51,535 nt of DNA from the NCBI GenBank assembly GCA_015064085.1, contig SVSX01000009.1:1-51535 (forward strand). Direction: 5' to 3'. Origin of the DNA: Oscillospiraceae bacterium. GTDB taxonomy: Bacteria > Bacillota > Clostridia > Oscillospirales > CAG-272. The position numbers and the translations under genes were made by a program. Shown in pieces: positions 1 through 8,469 of the stretch; the stretch's first letter is position 1, and the number at the start of each line of letters is the position of its first letter. The notes under the pieces were generated by a model. The model was not told where the DNA came from. It saw nothing but the letters and a program-made list of their open reading frames with translations, and searched no databases.

Positions 1-683
1 ACTTGCTCAGGGCAGAAATAGAGCGGACCGCCGAGGAAGAGGACCTTCGGCTTTATTTTTCTGCCCTGAGCAAGTCCCGCGATGGTCTGATTTACCACCG
101 CCTGATAGATACTCGCGGCAACGTCCTCCTTCCGCGCGCCCTGATTGAGCAGGGGCTGAATGTCGGTCTTGGCAAATACGCCGCATCTCGAGGCTATGGG
201 ATATATTCTCTTAGCGTCGAGGCTGAGCCTGTCCATTTCGTCGACGGTGAGGTCGAGAAGGGTAGCCATCTGGTCTATAAAAGCGCCCGTACCGCCCGCG
301 CACGTTCCGTTCATTCGCTCGTCAGTTCCGCCGTCGAAAAAGATTATCTTCGCGTCCTCTCCTCCGAGCTCGATTATCGTCGAGGTATCGGGGCAGAGCT
401 CCTTAACAAGCTCACCCGTGGCGAATACCTCCTGAACGAAGGGAATTCCCGCCGACTCGGCAAGTCCCAGACCCGCCGAGCCCGAGAGAGCCACGGTGAA
501 TTCATTGTCGCCGATGATCGGCTCGATCTCACGGAGAAGCTCGAGGGTCTTGGCTCTTACTCTTGACAGATGCCTTTCGTATTTTTCAAAAAGTACCTTT
601 CCGTTTTCGGTGAGGACTATCTTGGCTGTCGTTGAGCCGATGTCAATTCCGAGGGAGAAGGGATATTTTTTATTTTCGGTCAT
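1..683 (-). CDS. Acyl-CoA dehydratase activase family protein (BadF/BcrA ATPase), C-terminus cut by window
   Basis: Partial gene running off the left edge; 227 residues are visible. The family couples ATP hydrolysis to electron injection into 2-hydroxyacyl-CoA dehydratases through a [4Fe-4S] cluster held between two subunits. Visible signs: an actin-like phosphate loop GIDIGSTTAK (about residues 12-21), IELGGEDAKI (about 104-113), and two cysteines in the positions expected for cluster binding, NGTCAGGTG (C128) and ASRCGVFAKTD (C167). The start at 683 has a GAGGT box just upstream and lies 17 bp after the stop of the ABC gene, so it is probably the last visible gene of that operon. In many Clostridia this domain is fused to a large C-terminal activase-related region (DUF2229 type). 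Whether that holds here lies outside the window. The true substrate cannot be read from this part. Confidence 0.85.
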   Translation of the reverse strand, partial: MTENKKYPFSLGIDIGSTTAKIVLTENGKVLFEKYERHLSRVRAKTLELLREIEPIIGDNEFTVALSGSAGLGLAESAGIPFVQEVFATGELVKELCPDTSTIIELGGEDAKIIFFDGGTDERMNGTCAGGTGAFIDQMATLLDLTVDEMDRLSLDAKRIYPIASRCGVFAKTDIQPLLNQGARKEDVAASIYQAVVNQTIAGLAQGRKIKPKVLFLGGPLYFCPEQ

Positions 684-700
684 ATCATACCTCGTGTTTT

Positions 701-2611
701 TTATTCCAGCTCAAACGCTCCCGTATAGAGCTGGTAGTATTTGCCCTTTTCGGCAATGAGCTTTTCGTGGTTTCCTCTTTCGATGATCCTTCCGTTTTCA
801 AGGACCATAATAACGTCGGAGTTTCTGACGGTCGAGAGGCGGTGGGCGATCACGAATACCGTTCTGCCCTTCATAAGGGCGTCCATACCTCTTTGAACGA
901 GCGCCTCGGTTCTTGTGTCTATCGAGGAGGTCGCCTCGTCGAGTATCATAACGGGCGGGTCTGCCACGGCGCTTCTCGCTATCGATATAAGCTGTCTCTG
1001 ACCCTGAGAGAGGTTAGCGCCGTTTGAGGTGAGCATAGTGTTATAGCCCTCGGGGAGTCTTGTTATAAAGTCGTGGGCATTCGCGAGCTTTGCCGCCTCG
1101 ATACATTCCTCGTCGGTGGCATCGAGCTTGCCGTATCGGATATTCTCAAGGACAGTACCCGTAAAGAGATTGGTATCCTGAAGAACTATGCCGAGTGAGC
1201 GGCGGAGGTCCGCCTTTTTTATCTTGTTGATATTGATACCGTCGTAGCGTATCTTTCCGTCGTCGATATCGTAGAAGCGGTTTATAAGGTTTGTTATTGT
1301 GGTCTTACCCGCGCCCGTAGCGCCGACGAATGCGACCTTCTGACCCGAGTTTGCGTAGAGTGTAACGTCGTGAAGCACGAGCTTTTCGGGGGTATAGCCG
1401 AAGTCCATAGAGTCGATAGTCACGTTACCTTCAAGCTTTGTGTAGGTAACAGTGCCGTCGGCGCTGTGGGGGTGCTTCCAAGCCCAGATGTGAGTGCGCT
1501 CCTCACATTCGGTGAGCTTACCGTCAACCATTTTCGCGTTGACGAGGGTAACGTACCCGTCGTCGACCTCGGGCTGCTCGTCCATAAGCTCGAATATTCT
1601 TCCCGCGCCCGCCATAGCCATAACTATAGAGTTGAGCTGCTGGGAGACCTGGCTGACGTTCATAGTGAACTGTCTTGCCATATTGATAAAGGGAACGACC
1701 ACTGCGATGCCGAATACCTGACCCGAGAGCGATATGTTTTTGACTCCGCCCATAAGAATGAGCGCTCCTCCCGTGATAGCAACGAGAACGTAGAGAAGGT
1801 TTCCGATATTACCCATGATAGGCATAAGGATGTTGGCAAATCTGTGAGCCTTGGTGGCGTCCTCGCAAAGCTGCTCGTTGATCCTATCAAAGTCCTCGGT
1901 GCTCTGCTTTTCGTGGCAGAATACCTTAATGACCTTCTGACCGTTCATCATCTCCTCGATGAAGCCCTCGGTCTTACCCATAGATCTCTGCTGCTTGATG
2001 AAGTACTTCGCGCTGTTGCCGCCGATCTTTCTTGTGACTATCACCATAACGATGACGCCAAGGCAGATGACGAGTGTGAGCCAGAGGCTGAGGTAGAGCA
2101 TATTTCCCACAAGGAGAAGGAGTATCAGCGCCGAGTTTATAAGCTGGGGGATACACCTTGAAACAAGCTCTCTGAGGGTGTCGGTGTCGTTGGTGTAATG
2201 AGACATAATGTCTCCGTGGTGGGTCGAGTCGAAATATCTGAGGGGAAGCCGCTGCATTCCCGAGAAAAGGCGTGTTCTGACCTTGTTGAGGAAGCCCTGA
2301 GTTACGATCGCCATAAGGCGGTTGTATATAAAGGAGGCGGCGATGCCCACAAGGTAGATGGCGCACATTACCGCGATGGTGGCGAAAATGCTTGCTTTTA
2401 CCGAATCCCAGCCCGATTCCACACCTGTGGAGATGTGGTTGATGAGGATATTCATAAACGGACCTGAGATAGTCGAGCCGAGAGAGGTGAAGAAGATGCA
2501 TATGACCACGGCTATCATCTGGGGGGCGTAATCCTTGAAGAGCATTCTGAGGACTCTTCCGAGGACACCCTTTTTCATAGGAGGTCTTTTCGGAGCTTTA
2601 TTCTTACTCAT
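701..2611 (-). CDS. ABC exporter half-transporter, catalytic subunit (heterodimeric multidrug type)
   Basis: A 636-residue type I ABC exporter half: a basic N-terminal tail, a six-helix membrane domain (about residues 30-330) and a C-terminal nucleotide-binding domain. The ATPase motifs are intact: Walker A GATGAGKTT, signature NLSQGQRQ, Walker B MILDEATSS with the catalytic Glu, and switch His in IAHRLST. An insert of about 45 residues with a WAWKHPHS segment sits between the two domains. The start at 2611 is preferred over in-frame upstream codons because GGGAGGTGAGG lies directly upstream; it overlaps the end of the partner gene by 8 bp (ATGAGTAA), a sign of coupled translation. With the upstream gene it should form a heterodimeric exporter of the BmrCD/TM287-288 kind. 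The substrate is unknown; drugs, lipids or peptides are all possible. Confidence 0.9.
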   Translation of the reverse strand: MSKNKAPKRPPMKKGVLGRVLRMLFKDYAPQMIAVVICIFFTSLGSTISGPFMNILINHISTGVESGWDSVKASIFATIAVMCAIYLVGIAASFIYNRLMAIVTQGFLNKVRTRLFSGMQRLPLRYFDSTHHGDIMSHYTNDTDTLRELVSRCIPQLINSALILLLLVGNMLYLSLWLTLVICLGVIVMVIVTRKIGGNSAKYFIKQQRSMGKTEGFIEEMMNGQKVIKVFCHEKQSTEDFDRINEQLCEDATKAHRFANILMPIMGNIGNLLYVLVAITGGALILMGGVKNISLSGQVFGIAVVVPFINMARQFTMNVSQVSQQLNSIVMAMAGAGRIFELMDEQPEVDDGYVTLVNAKMVDGKLTECEERTHIWAWKHPHSADGTVTYTKLEGNVTIDSMDFGYTPEKLVLHDVTLYANSGQKVAFVGATGAGKTTITNLINRFYDIDDGKIRYDGININKIKKADLRRSLGIVLQDTNLFTGTVLENIRYGKLDATDEECIEAAKLANAHDFITRLPEGYNTMLTSNGANLSQGQRQLISIARSAVADPPVMILDEATSSIDTRTEALVQRGMDALMKGRTVFVIAHRLSTVRNSDVIMVLENGRIIERGNHEKLIAEKGKYYQLYTGAFELE

Positions 2612-4346
2612 TGTCCTCACCTCCCTTTGTCTGTGATTCAAATACCTCGCGGTATATGGGAGAGGATATGAGAAGCTCCTCGTGAGTTCCGAGGGCGTCT
2701 ATCCTTCCGTTGTTCATAACGATTATCTTATCCGCGTGCTGAACAGAGGATACCCTCTGGGCGATTATTATCTTTGTGGTATTGGGTATTTCCTCGGCGA
2801 ATGCCTTTCTGATAAGCGCGTCGGTCCTTGTGTCGACGGCACTCGTGGAGTCGTCGAGAATAAGTATCTTCGGCTTTTTGAGAAGGGCTCTCGCGATACA
2901 GAGGCGCTGCTTCTGTCCTCCCGAGACGTTCGCTCCGCCCTGCTCGATATGTGTGTCGTATTTGTCGGGGAATTTCTGAATGAATTCGTCAGCCTGTGCC
3001 AGCTTGCAGGCTCTTATCAGCTCCTCGTCGGTGGCGTCGGGATCTCCCCAGCGGAGATTTTCCTTTATCGTTCCCGAGAAAAGAAGGTTTTTCTGAAGGA
3101 CGACGGCGACCTCCTCGCGAAGGGTCTTTATGTCGTATTCACGCACGTCGTGTCCGCCAACGTACACCGTACCCTCACTCGCGTCGTAAAGTCTTGGGAT
3201 AAGCTGAACGAGAGAGGTCTTGCTGCTTCCCGTCGAGCCGATGATGCCGACGGTCTCGCCCGAGCGGATATCAAGGTCTATATCCGAGAGGGCGTATTTT
3301 TCGGCGGACTCGGAATATTTGAAGCTTACCTTGTCGAAGACGATGCTTCCGTCAGCTACCTCGCAGAGGGGAGACTCGGGGTTGACTATAGAGCTCTTTT
3401 CGGTGAGCACCTCGGCGATACGCTTAGCGGAGGCTACCGACATAGCTATCATAACGATTATCATAGAGAGCATCATAAGGCTCATAAGTATCTGCACACC
3501 GTAGGTGATAAGCGAGGCGAGCTCGCCGACGCGGAGATCAGTGCCCCGAGAGCCGATGATGACGTAAGAGCCGATAAAGCAGACGGCGACCATAAGTCCG
3601 TTCATACAGAACTGCATAAGGGGGTTGTTGAGGGCGAGGATCTTTTCGGCTCTTGTGAAATCACGGCAGACGTCGTCGGAGGCGGCGCTGAATTTCTTTA
3701 TCTCATAATCCTCGCGGACAAAAGCCTTGACGACTCTCATTCCGCTTACGTTTTCCTGTATCGAATTGTTGAGGGCGTCATATTTCTTGAATACCGAATG
3801 GAAGATGCCCCAGGAATTTTTTATGATAAGTCCGAGTCCGACGGCGAGTATGGGAATGATGATAGCGAAGGCGAGGGATACCGAGGGGCTGACCGTTATC
3901 GCCATAAAGAGGGCGAAGACAAGCATCAGGGGAGAGCGAACTGCCGTTCTGATTATCATCATATAAGCCATCTGCACGTTGCCTACGTCGGTGGTAAGCC
4001 TTGTGACCAGACTCGAGGTAGAGAATTTATCGACGTTTGTAAAGGAGAAGTCCTGTATAGCGCAAAAAAGATCGTGTCTCAGATTTTTCGCGAATCCGCA
4101 GGAAGCCTTTGACGAGAAGTGCGCCGAAAGCGCGCCGCAGGTCAGTGATGTGAGGGCAAGGAGCACCATAATACCGCCGAAGCGCAGGAGTGTGGGCATA
4201 TCGCAGCCCTCCTCGATATTATTGACGAGCTTTGCCGTTACGAAGGGGATCATACATTCGATTATGACCTCCAGGGCAATGAAGAGCGGGGCGAGAATCG
4301 AGCTTCTTTTGTATTCCCGTATGCTCCTCGCAAGAATTTTCAGCAT
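2604..4346 (-). CDS. ABC exporter half-transporter, degenerate-site subunit
   Basis: A 580-residue type I ABC exporter half, first gene of the minus-strand operon. A membrane domain (about residues 15-310) is followed by an ATPase domain. Its motifs are altered in the pattern known from heterodimeric exporters: Walker A reads GSTGSSKTS, Walker B ends ILILDDSTSA (Asp instead of the catalytic Glu), and the switch position is IIAQRVSS (Gln instead of His). The signature NVSGGQKQR is intact, so this subunit supplies the signature to the partner's competent site while its own Walker B site is expected to be non-hydrolytic. Start 4346 is chosen for GGAGGA ten bases upstream; a longer reading to 4394 lacks such a site. 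A near-consensus promoter lies at 4479-4507. Confidence 0.9.
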   Translation of the reverse strand: MLKILARSIREYKRSSILAPLFIALEVIIECMIPFVTAKLVNNIEEGCDMPTLLRFGGIMVLLALTSLTCGALSAHFSSKASCGFAKNLRHDLFCAIQDFSFTNVDKFSTSSLVTRLTTDVGNVQMAYMMIIRTAVRSPLMLVFALFMAITVSPSVSLAFAIIIPILAVGLGLIIKNSWGIFHSVFKKYDALNNSIQENVSGMRVVKAFVREDYEIKKFSAASDDVCRDFTRAEKILALNNPLMQFCMNGLMVAVCFIGSYVIIGSRGTDLRVGELASLITYGVQILMSLMMLSMIIVMIAMSVASAKRIAEVLTEKSSIVNPESPLCEVADGSIVFDKVSFKYSESAEKYALSDIDLDIRSGETVGIIGSTGSSKTSLVQLIPRLYDASEGTVYVGGHDVREYDIKTLREEVAVVLQKNLLFSGTIKENLRWGDPDATDEELIRACKLAQADEFIQKFPDKYDTHIEQGGANVSGGQKQRLCIARALLKKPKILILDDSTSAVDTRTDALIRKAFAEEIPNTTKIIIAQRVSSVQHADKIIVMNNGRIDALGTHEELLISSPIYREVFESQTKGGEDNE

Positions 4347-4478
4347 TGTTTTTTGATCCTCCGAAAAATAGTCTACATTACAGTATATCATCAATAAATT
4401 ACGTGCAATGTGTGCTTTTGTAAATTATATTTGAATTTTTCGCGTTTATACGACGTAAAACGATAAGCCAACCTTATT

Positions 4479-4507
4479 ATTATAGCACTTTTTTTCGAAA
4501 AAGTCAA
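4479..4507 (-). promoter_or_regulatory. SigA-type promoter for the ABC exporter operon
   Basis: Read on the minus strand: TTGACT (4502-4507), a 17-bp spacer, TATAAT (4479-4484). It is followed by an untranslated leader of about 125 bp before the ATG at 4346. Confidence 0.75.
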
Positions 4508-4555
4508 CAGAGGCGTAAAAGTCGGCGGTAAAATAAATAAATTTTCCCAAAATTA

Positions 4556-4584
4556 TTGACATTTTGTTAATAATGAGATATCAT
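4556..4584 (+). promoter_or_regulatory. SigA-type promoter for the 936-residue membrane protein
   Basis: TTGACA (4556-4561), a 17-bp spacer, TATCAT (4579-4584), about 45 bp before the ATG at 4633. It diverges from the promoter at 4479-4507, so both lie in one 290-bp divergent region. Confidence 0.75.
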
Positions 4585-4632
4585 ATATATGTATGCACAA
4601 AAAAACCGTAAAAAATGGAGGTTTGATTTTTT

Positions 4633-7443
4633 ATGTTTGGTATGGTTGATCTTATAATATCGATCGTATTCGCTGTGTGTGCCCTTATCGCCCTTCTTTG
4701 GGGTATGAACAAGGGAAGAAAATACAGAATGGTACTTTCGATATCGAGAATCATCGTAGTTGTGGTCTCCACAGTTCTTGCCGTTCTCGCGTCAAGACTT
4801 ACGGCGACCCTGCTCGGTAAGCTTTTCTCAACAATTATTATGGATATGATCCAGAGCAACAGCTCCACAAGAGAGCTTTGGCTGCTTCTTGAGAGTGTCC
4901 CCTCGGCAAAGGCTGTTATCTGCGCACTTATCGCTATGATAATAGCTCCGCTCCTCTTCTTTGCGTTCTTCCTTGCTATCAAGGTTGCGCTGAACCGCAC
5001 TACCGCCCTCATAGGCAGAGGACTTATGAAGCTTGGCAAGACGGTGTCGGTCGCTGTCTTCGAGGAGGACGAGATCGACGCGAATATGAAGAAGAGACAC
5101 AGAAGATACCGTGAGTTCAAGAGCCCTAAGAAGTTTGATCCTGTCGGCGCTCTTTGCGGAGCTATCTGCGGCTTTGTGGTATTCTTCGTGATCGTTATCC
5201 CCGCTATCTGCCCCTTCGGACCGATTAACAATATCGTTCAGGCGGCAACGGGACTCGCAAAGGATGAGCCCGCTATGCAGGCTGTCTCCGAGGTCTCCGA
5301 CGCTTTGGCGAACAACTTCGCCACAAAGACGGTAAGAGCTCTTGGCGGCGATCTTATCTACGACGGGCTCACCACCCAGAAGATAAACGGTGAAAAGACC
5401 AATCTTCGCAATGAGACCGAGTTTGTCGGCGCTATCGGAAAGGCGATCTCCGCCGCATCCGACAAGGAGCTCGACGCGAAGGCAAGAGCCGAGGAGATAA
5501 AGGCTATCCCCGAGGCGCTTGATGATACCGCAATAATTCCCGTTCTCGCATCCGAGGTCCTCTCAGCCGCATCCGACAGCTGGAGTCAGGGCAAGGACTT
5601 TAACGGAATGGAAGCTCCCTCTGTAGGCAAGGAGCTCGACCCCGTGGTTCAGGATCTTATGGGAATAATGAAGGATTCCGATCCCGAAAAGTTCAAATCC
5701 GACGTTAAGACCGTCGTAAACGTTGTGGCTATAATGGTAGAGGAGGACGCCCTCTCGGCTATGGACGGTGACGACGGCGCGCTTGCTCTCTTTGAGAACG
5801 AAGCCCTCGTATCGGGCATCATGCTCGAGCTTCTCTCAAGCGAAAGACTCTCGCCTATGGTCGCAAGCTTCACTAATCTCGGTATCGGCGTATTTGCCGA
5901 CACTCTTGAGATACCCGACAACAGCGAGGTGATGTATGAGCTCTTCACCAACAGAATGTTCGCGGCTGTCACATCGGACACAAACGGACTCGATCCCAAG
6001 GAGGAGCTTGCCTACTATTCCGAGCAGATCGCAGACGTATATGATGACTACGGAATCAGACTTTCCGCGGGCGTTGCCGACTGTATCGCAGCCGCAATGA
6101 TAAACGACACAGCGGGAATGGGCAAGAATGGCTTTAAGGCTTATATGGCAAAGGGCGTAAGCTCTGAGCTTGGTTATTCCGCACTTGAGATCTCCTCAAC
6201 AGGCTCTGCAGATCCCCTTGCGGTCATAAAGGCGATCGACGAGCAGACCTCGGCTAACACAAGCAAGGAGGCTCTCGCGGCTACCGTCAAGACCGAGCTC
6301 GGAAGGGTTATGAGATGCTCCGACGCTCAGCTCACCGAGATCGCGGAATCTGTGGCTGAAAAGCTTTATGCGGATCTGTCTGCCGACAAGCTGACCTATA
6401 AGAACGCGTCTGTCGCGAATGCTTCCGATCTCGCAACAAAGAGTATAAGGATCACAAGCGACAAGCTCAATGTAACAATGGGTAACATCACCGATAAGGA
6501 AAAGGAATCAAAGGCACTCGCAAACGTATTTGCTTCTGCGATAGCTATAGTTGACGACGTGGCTGAAAGCGGAGACGCTATCGAGGGAGTTATCGTATCC
6601 TTCGGTCCTCTTCTTGACGCATTCGCTGACTGCCAGATGATCGGCGATGACAGCACAGCTGAGCTGCTCACAGCGATCCTTCAGTCCGACAAGGTACGCT
6701 CGAATATCGGCTTCTCGCTTATTCAGGCTACCGATATGGCAGGAACTGTAAACAACAGCGCAAAGACCGACGGTACTTACGTTGCGCTTATGAAGTCTCT
6801 CGGAAGCACAGTTAAGGTCATCAGACTTACATCCGAGAAGGAGGATACCTCCGAGGCTGTTACCGAGCTTATGAAGGATATCACTCCCGCGTCCGCTGAG
6901 GCGCTCAAGCAGCTTGCAACCCCCGAGACCGTTAAGAATTACGGTGTTCCGGAGGAGAGCGCAGACAAGGTATCGAATATGTTCTCGGATATGTTCGGCA
7001 ATATGGCTGACGCTAAGGAGTCGGGAATGAGCGACGAGGAATACGCTAAGGAGTCGGCGGCTGTCAGCGATATGATGTCGATAGCTATGACCGCAGGCAA
7101 CTCCTCGGACAGCAACGTATTCGGTGAGGACAGTGCTACGGGCGTTACCGCAACCGAGTATCTTGACAGAGCAACAGAGTCGACCGTCATCTCCAACACT
7201 CTTGTAAACACGGTTTACGGTGAGAGCGAGGAGGCGGCTGAAGACCCGCTGGCGCTTGGAATCGAGCTTAAGGAAAGCGAAAAGACCGAGCTTGTTGAGG
7301 CTATGGACGCCAAGTGGAAGGCTCAGCTTGAGAGCTCTAACGACGAGGCTGCAAACGCTGAATATCAGAAGGTCCTTTCCTCTGTAGCGGCAGTTGTAAA
7401 TATCAACGTTTCCTTCAGCAGCAGCGGAGTTACACTCCAGTAA
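4633..7443 (+). CDS. Large membrane protein with CvpA-like N-terminus and long helical C-terminal region
   Basis: 936 residues. The first 200 hold four hydrophobic helices (about residues 5-23, 34-56, 88-115 and 172-197), with a short motif after the first helix (ALIALLWGMNKG) reminiscent of CvpA-family membrane proteins. The remaining 700 residues have no hydrophobic helix, are rich in Ala, Asp, Glu, Lys and Ser, and read as long amphipathic helices. They probably lie outside the membrane if the fourth helix exits there. There are few Cys, no obvious catalytic motif and no cell-wall anchor. Start 4633 has GGAGG eleven bases upstream. The gene stands alone between a promoter (4556-4584) and a terminator hairpin (7481-7511). 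I do not recognise the C-terminal region; the CvpA comparison is by eye only and weak. Confidence 0.7.
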   Translation: MFGMVDLIISIVFAVCALIALLWGMNKGRKYRMVLSISRIIVVVVSTVLAVLASRLTATLLGKLFSTIIMDMIQSNSSTRELWLLLESVPSAKAVICALIAMIIAPLLFFAFFLAIKVALNRTTALIGRGLMKLGKTVSVAVFEEDEIDANMKKRHRRYREFKSPKKFDPVGALCGAICGFVVFFVIVIPAICPFGPINNIVQAATGLAKDEPAMQAVSEVSDALANNFATKTVRALGGDLIYDGLTTQKINGEKTNLRNETEFVGAIGKAISAASDKELDAKARAEEIKAIPEALDDTAIIPVLASEVLSAASDSWSQGKDFNGMEAPSVGKELDPVVQDLMGIMKDSDPEKFKSDVKTVVNVVAIMVEEDALSAMDGDDGALALFENEALVSGIMLELLSSERLSPMVASFTNLGIGVFADTLEIPDNSEVMYELFTNRMFAAVTSDTNGLDPKEELAYYSEQIADVYDDYGIRLSAGVADCIAAAMINDTAGMGKNGFKAYMAKGVSSELGYSALEISSTGSADPLAVIKAIDEQTSANTSKEALAATVKTELGRVMRCSDAQLTEIAESVAEKLYADLSADKLTYKNASVANASDLATKSIRITSDKLNVTMGNITDKEKESKALANVFASAIAIVDDVAESGDAIEGVIVSFGPLLDAFADCQMIGDDSTAELLTAILQSDKVRSNIGFSLIQATDMAGTVNNSAKTDGTYVALMKSLGSTVKVIRLTSEKEDTSEAVTELMKDITPASAEALKQLATPETVKNYGVPEESADKVSNMFSDMFGNMADAKESGMSDEEYAKESAAVSDMMSIAMTAGNSSDSNVFGEDSATGVTATEYLDRATESTVISNTLVNTVYGESEEAAEDPLALGIELKESEKTELVEAMDAKWKAQLESSNDEAANAEYQKVLSSVAAVVNINVSFSSSGVTLQ

Positions 7444-7480
7444 TTAATAAAAATTAATAAAATAATTAATACAAATTCAG

Positions 7481-7511
7481 GGGGCTGTCGCATTTTGCGA
7501 CAGCCCCTTTT
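7481..7511 (+). terminator. Rho-independent terminator
   Basis: A perfect 12-bp stem, GGGGCTGTCGCA / TGCGACAGCCCC, with a TTT loop, followed by TTTT. It lies 38 bp after the stop at 7443. It also forms the left end of the palindromic element described at 7481-7728. Confidence 0.85.
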
Positions 7512-7728
7512 AGGGGATAGTCAGATTTGAGCAAGAAGCGTCGTTCTTCGGGGCGTGAGGCGTACAAGCGTACGTCGAGCCCCGAAAACGGCGGTAGAAA
7601 AAGTCCATAAAGATGAAGAATTTCGAAGAAATTCAACCTATTACTGTCTCATTTTCGTTTTTTCGTGCGTAAACGGGATTTTTTATTTATTCTTGGACTT
7701 TTTCGGTCTTGCCAAATGTGACAGCCCC
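7481..7728. repeat. Nested palindromic intergenic element
   Basis: A 248-bp stretch without a gene whose ends are inverted copies: GGGGCTGTCGCATT (7481-7494) and AATGTGACAGCCCC (7715-7728), one mismatch. Inside are a second inverted pair, AAAAAGTCC (7598-7606) and GGACTTTTT (7695-7703), a hairpin TTCGGGGC/GCCCCGAA (7547-7554/7579-7586) with a smaller CGTAC/GTACG hairpin in its loop, and a GAATTTC/GAAATTC pair (7618-7634). No coding frame is convincing. The layout fits a MITE-like or dispersed structured intergenic repeat; no target-site duplication is obvious. Confidence 0.55.
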
Positions 7729-7758
7729 AATTTGTCGGTTATTATTTATTTTAGCGGG

Positions 7759-8457
7759 TTATTGCTGCTCGGCTTCCTTCTCAACAGTGTCGGCAAATCT
7801 GAAGCCTGCCGTCTCGGATACGGGTAGTGAGAAAACAAGCGCGTGCGCTTCTGTGCTGACGCCCGCATCGTGCATTATAGCTCTCATAATATCCTTCTTT
7901 TTTTGGACGTCGGAAACTATAAAGACGATCTCCTTTTCCTCAGCAAGGGAGATACCGAGGAATTTCTCAGCCGCCTTTGCCCCTGTGCCTCTTGCTCTTA
8001 CCGTCGTGCCTCCGCCCGCACCCGCGGAGCGAGCCGCGTCCATAACCATATCGGTAAAGCCTTTTTCGTATATAGCAATAATAAGTTCGTAATCTGAGTG
8101 CATTATCTCGGTCTCCTTTTCGTTATTGACTTCCTCATCGGTAAAATATTCAAGAGTGTGGACGCCGCCTATACTGGCAAGGGGGATCGCCATAGCAACC
8201 CCTTTGTCGGGCAGGTCGATCATCATTTCGGTGGTCAGCTCGTATTTCAGCTTTTTCAGGCTGTTGCCGCCGGTTATTGTGATCAGCATTGTTTTTTCGG
8301 TTCTGTCTATTCCAAGAAGGTCAAGAGTCCGCTTGTGAGCCGTTCCGTTACAGTTCAGCGCGTAGAGAACGCCAACGCCCCTTTCGGTGTAAAACCTTTC
8401 GTAAAGCTCGGCATCCGAACGGCGGGCGATCGTTATAAGACAATAAAAATCTTTCAT
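7759..8457 (-). CDS. Tandem PII-like signalling protein
   Basis: 232 residues made of two similar halves, about 1-105 and 118-232. Each half opens with a beta strand (YCLITIARR; YELIIAIYEKG), continues with a Gly-rich turn, an LGI motif (DLLGIDRTEK; KFLGISLAEEK) and a central strand (MLITITGG; IVFIVSD), and ends with a helix and strand, as in the ferredoxin-like PII fold. PII-like proteins are cytoplasmic trimers that bind small ligands and gate membrane partners. The start has GGAGGT upstream, and the gene follows the DUF1538 gene by 12 bp, so the two are probably co-transcribed and the protein may sense a ligand to control that membrane partner. No canonical GlnB uridylylation T-loop is evident, so I would not call it a nitrogen regulator without structural comparison. 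Confidence 0.7.
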   Translation of the reverse strand: MKDFYCLITIARRSDAELYERFYTERGVGVLYALNCNGTAHKRTLDLLGIDRTEKTMLITITGGNSLKKLKYELTTEMMIDLPDKGVAMAIPLASIGGVHTLEYFTDEEVNNEKETEIMHSDYELIIAIYEKGFTDMVMDAARSAGAGGGTTVRARGTGAKAAEKFLGISLAEEKEIVFIVSDVQKKKDIMRAIMHDAGVSTEAHALVFSLPVSETAGFRFADTVEKEAEQQ

Positions 8458-8469
8458 ATAACACCTCCG

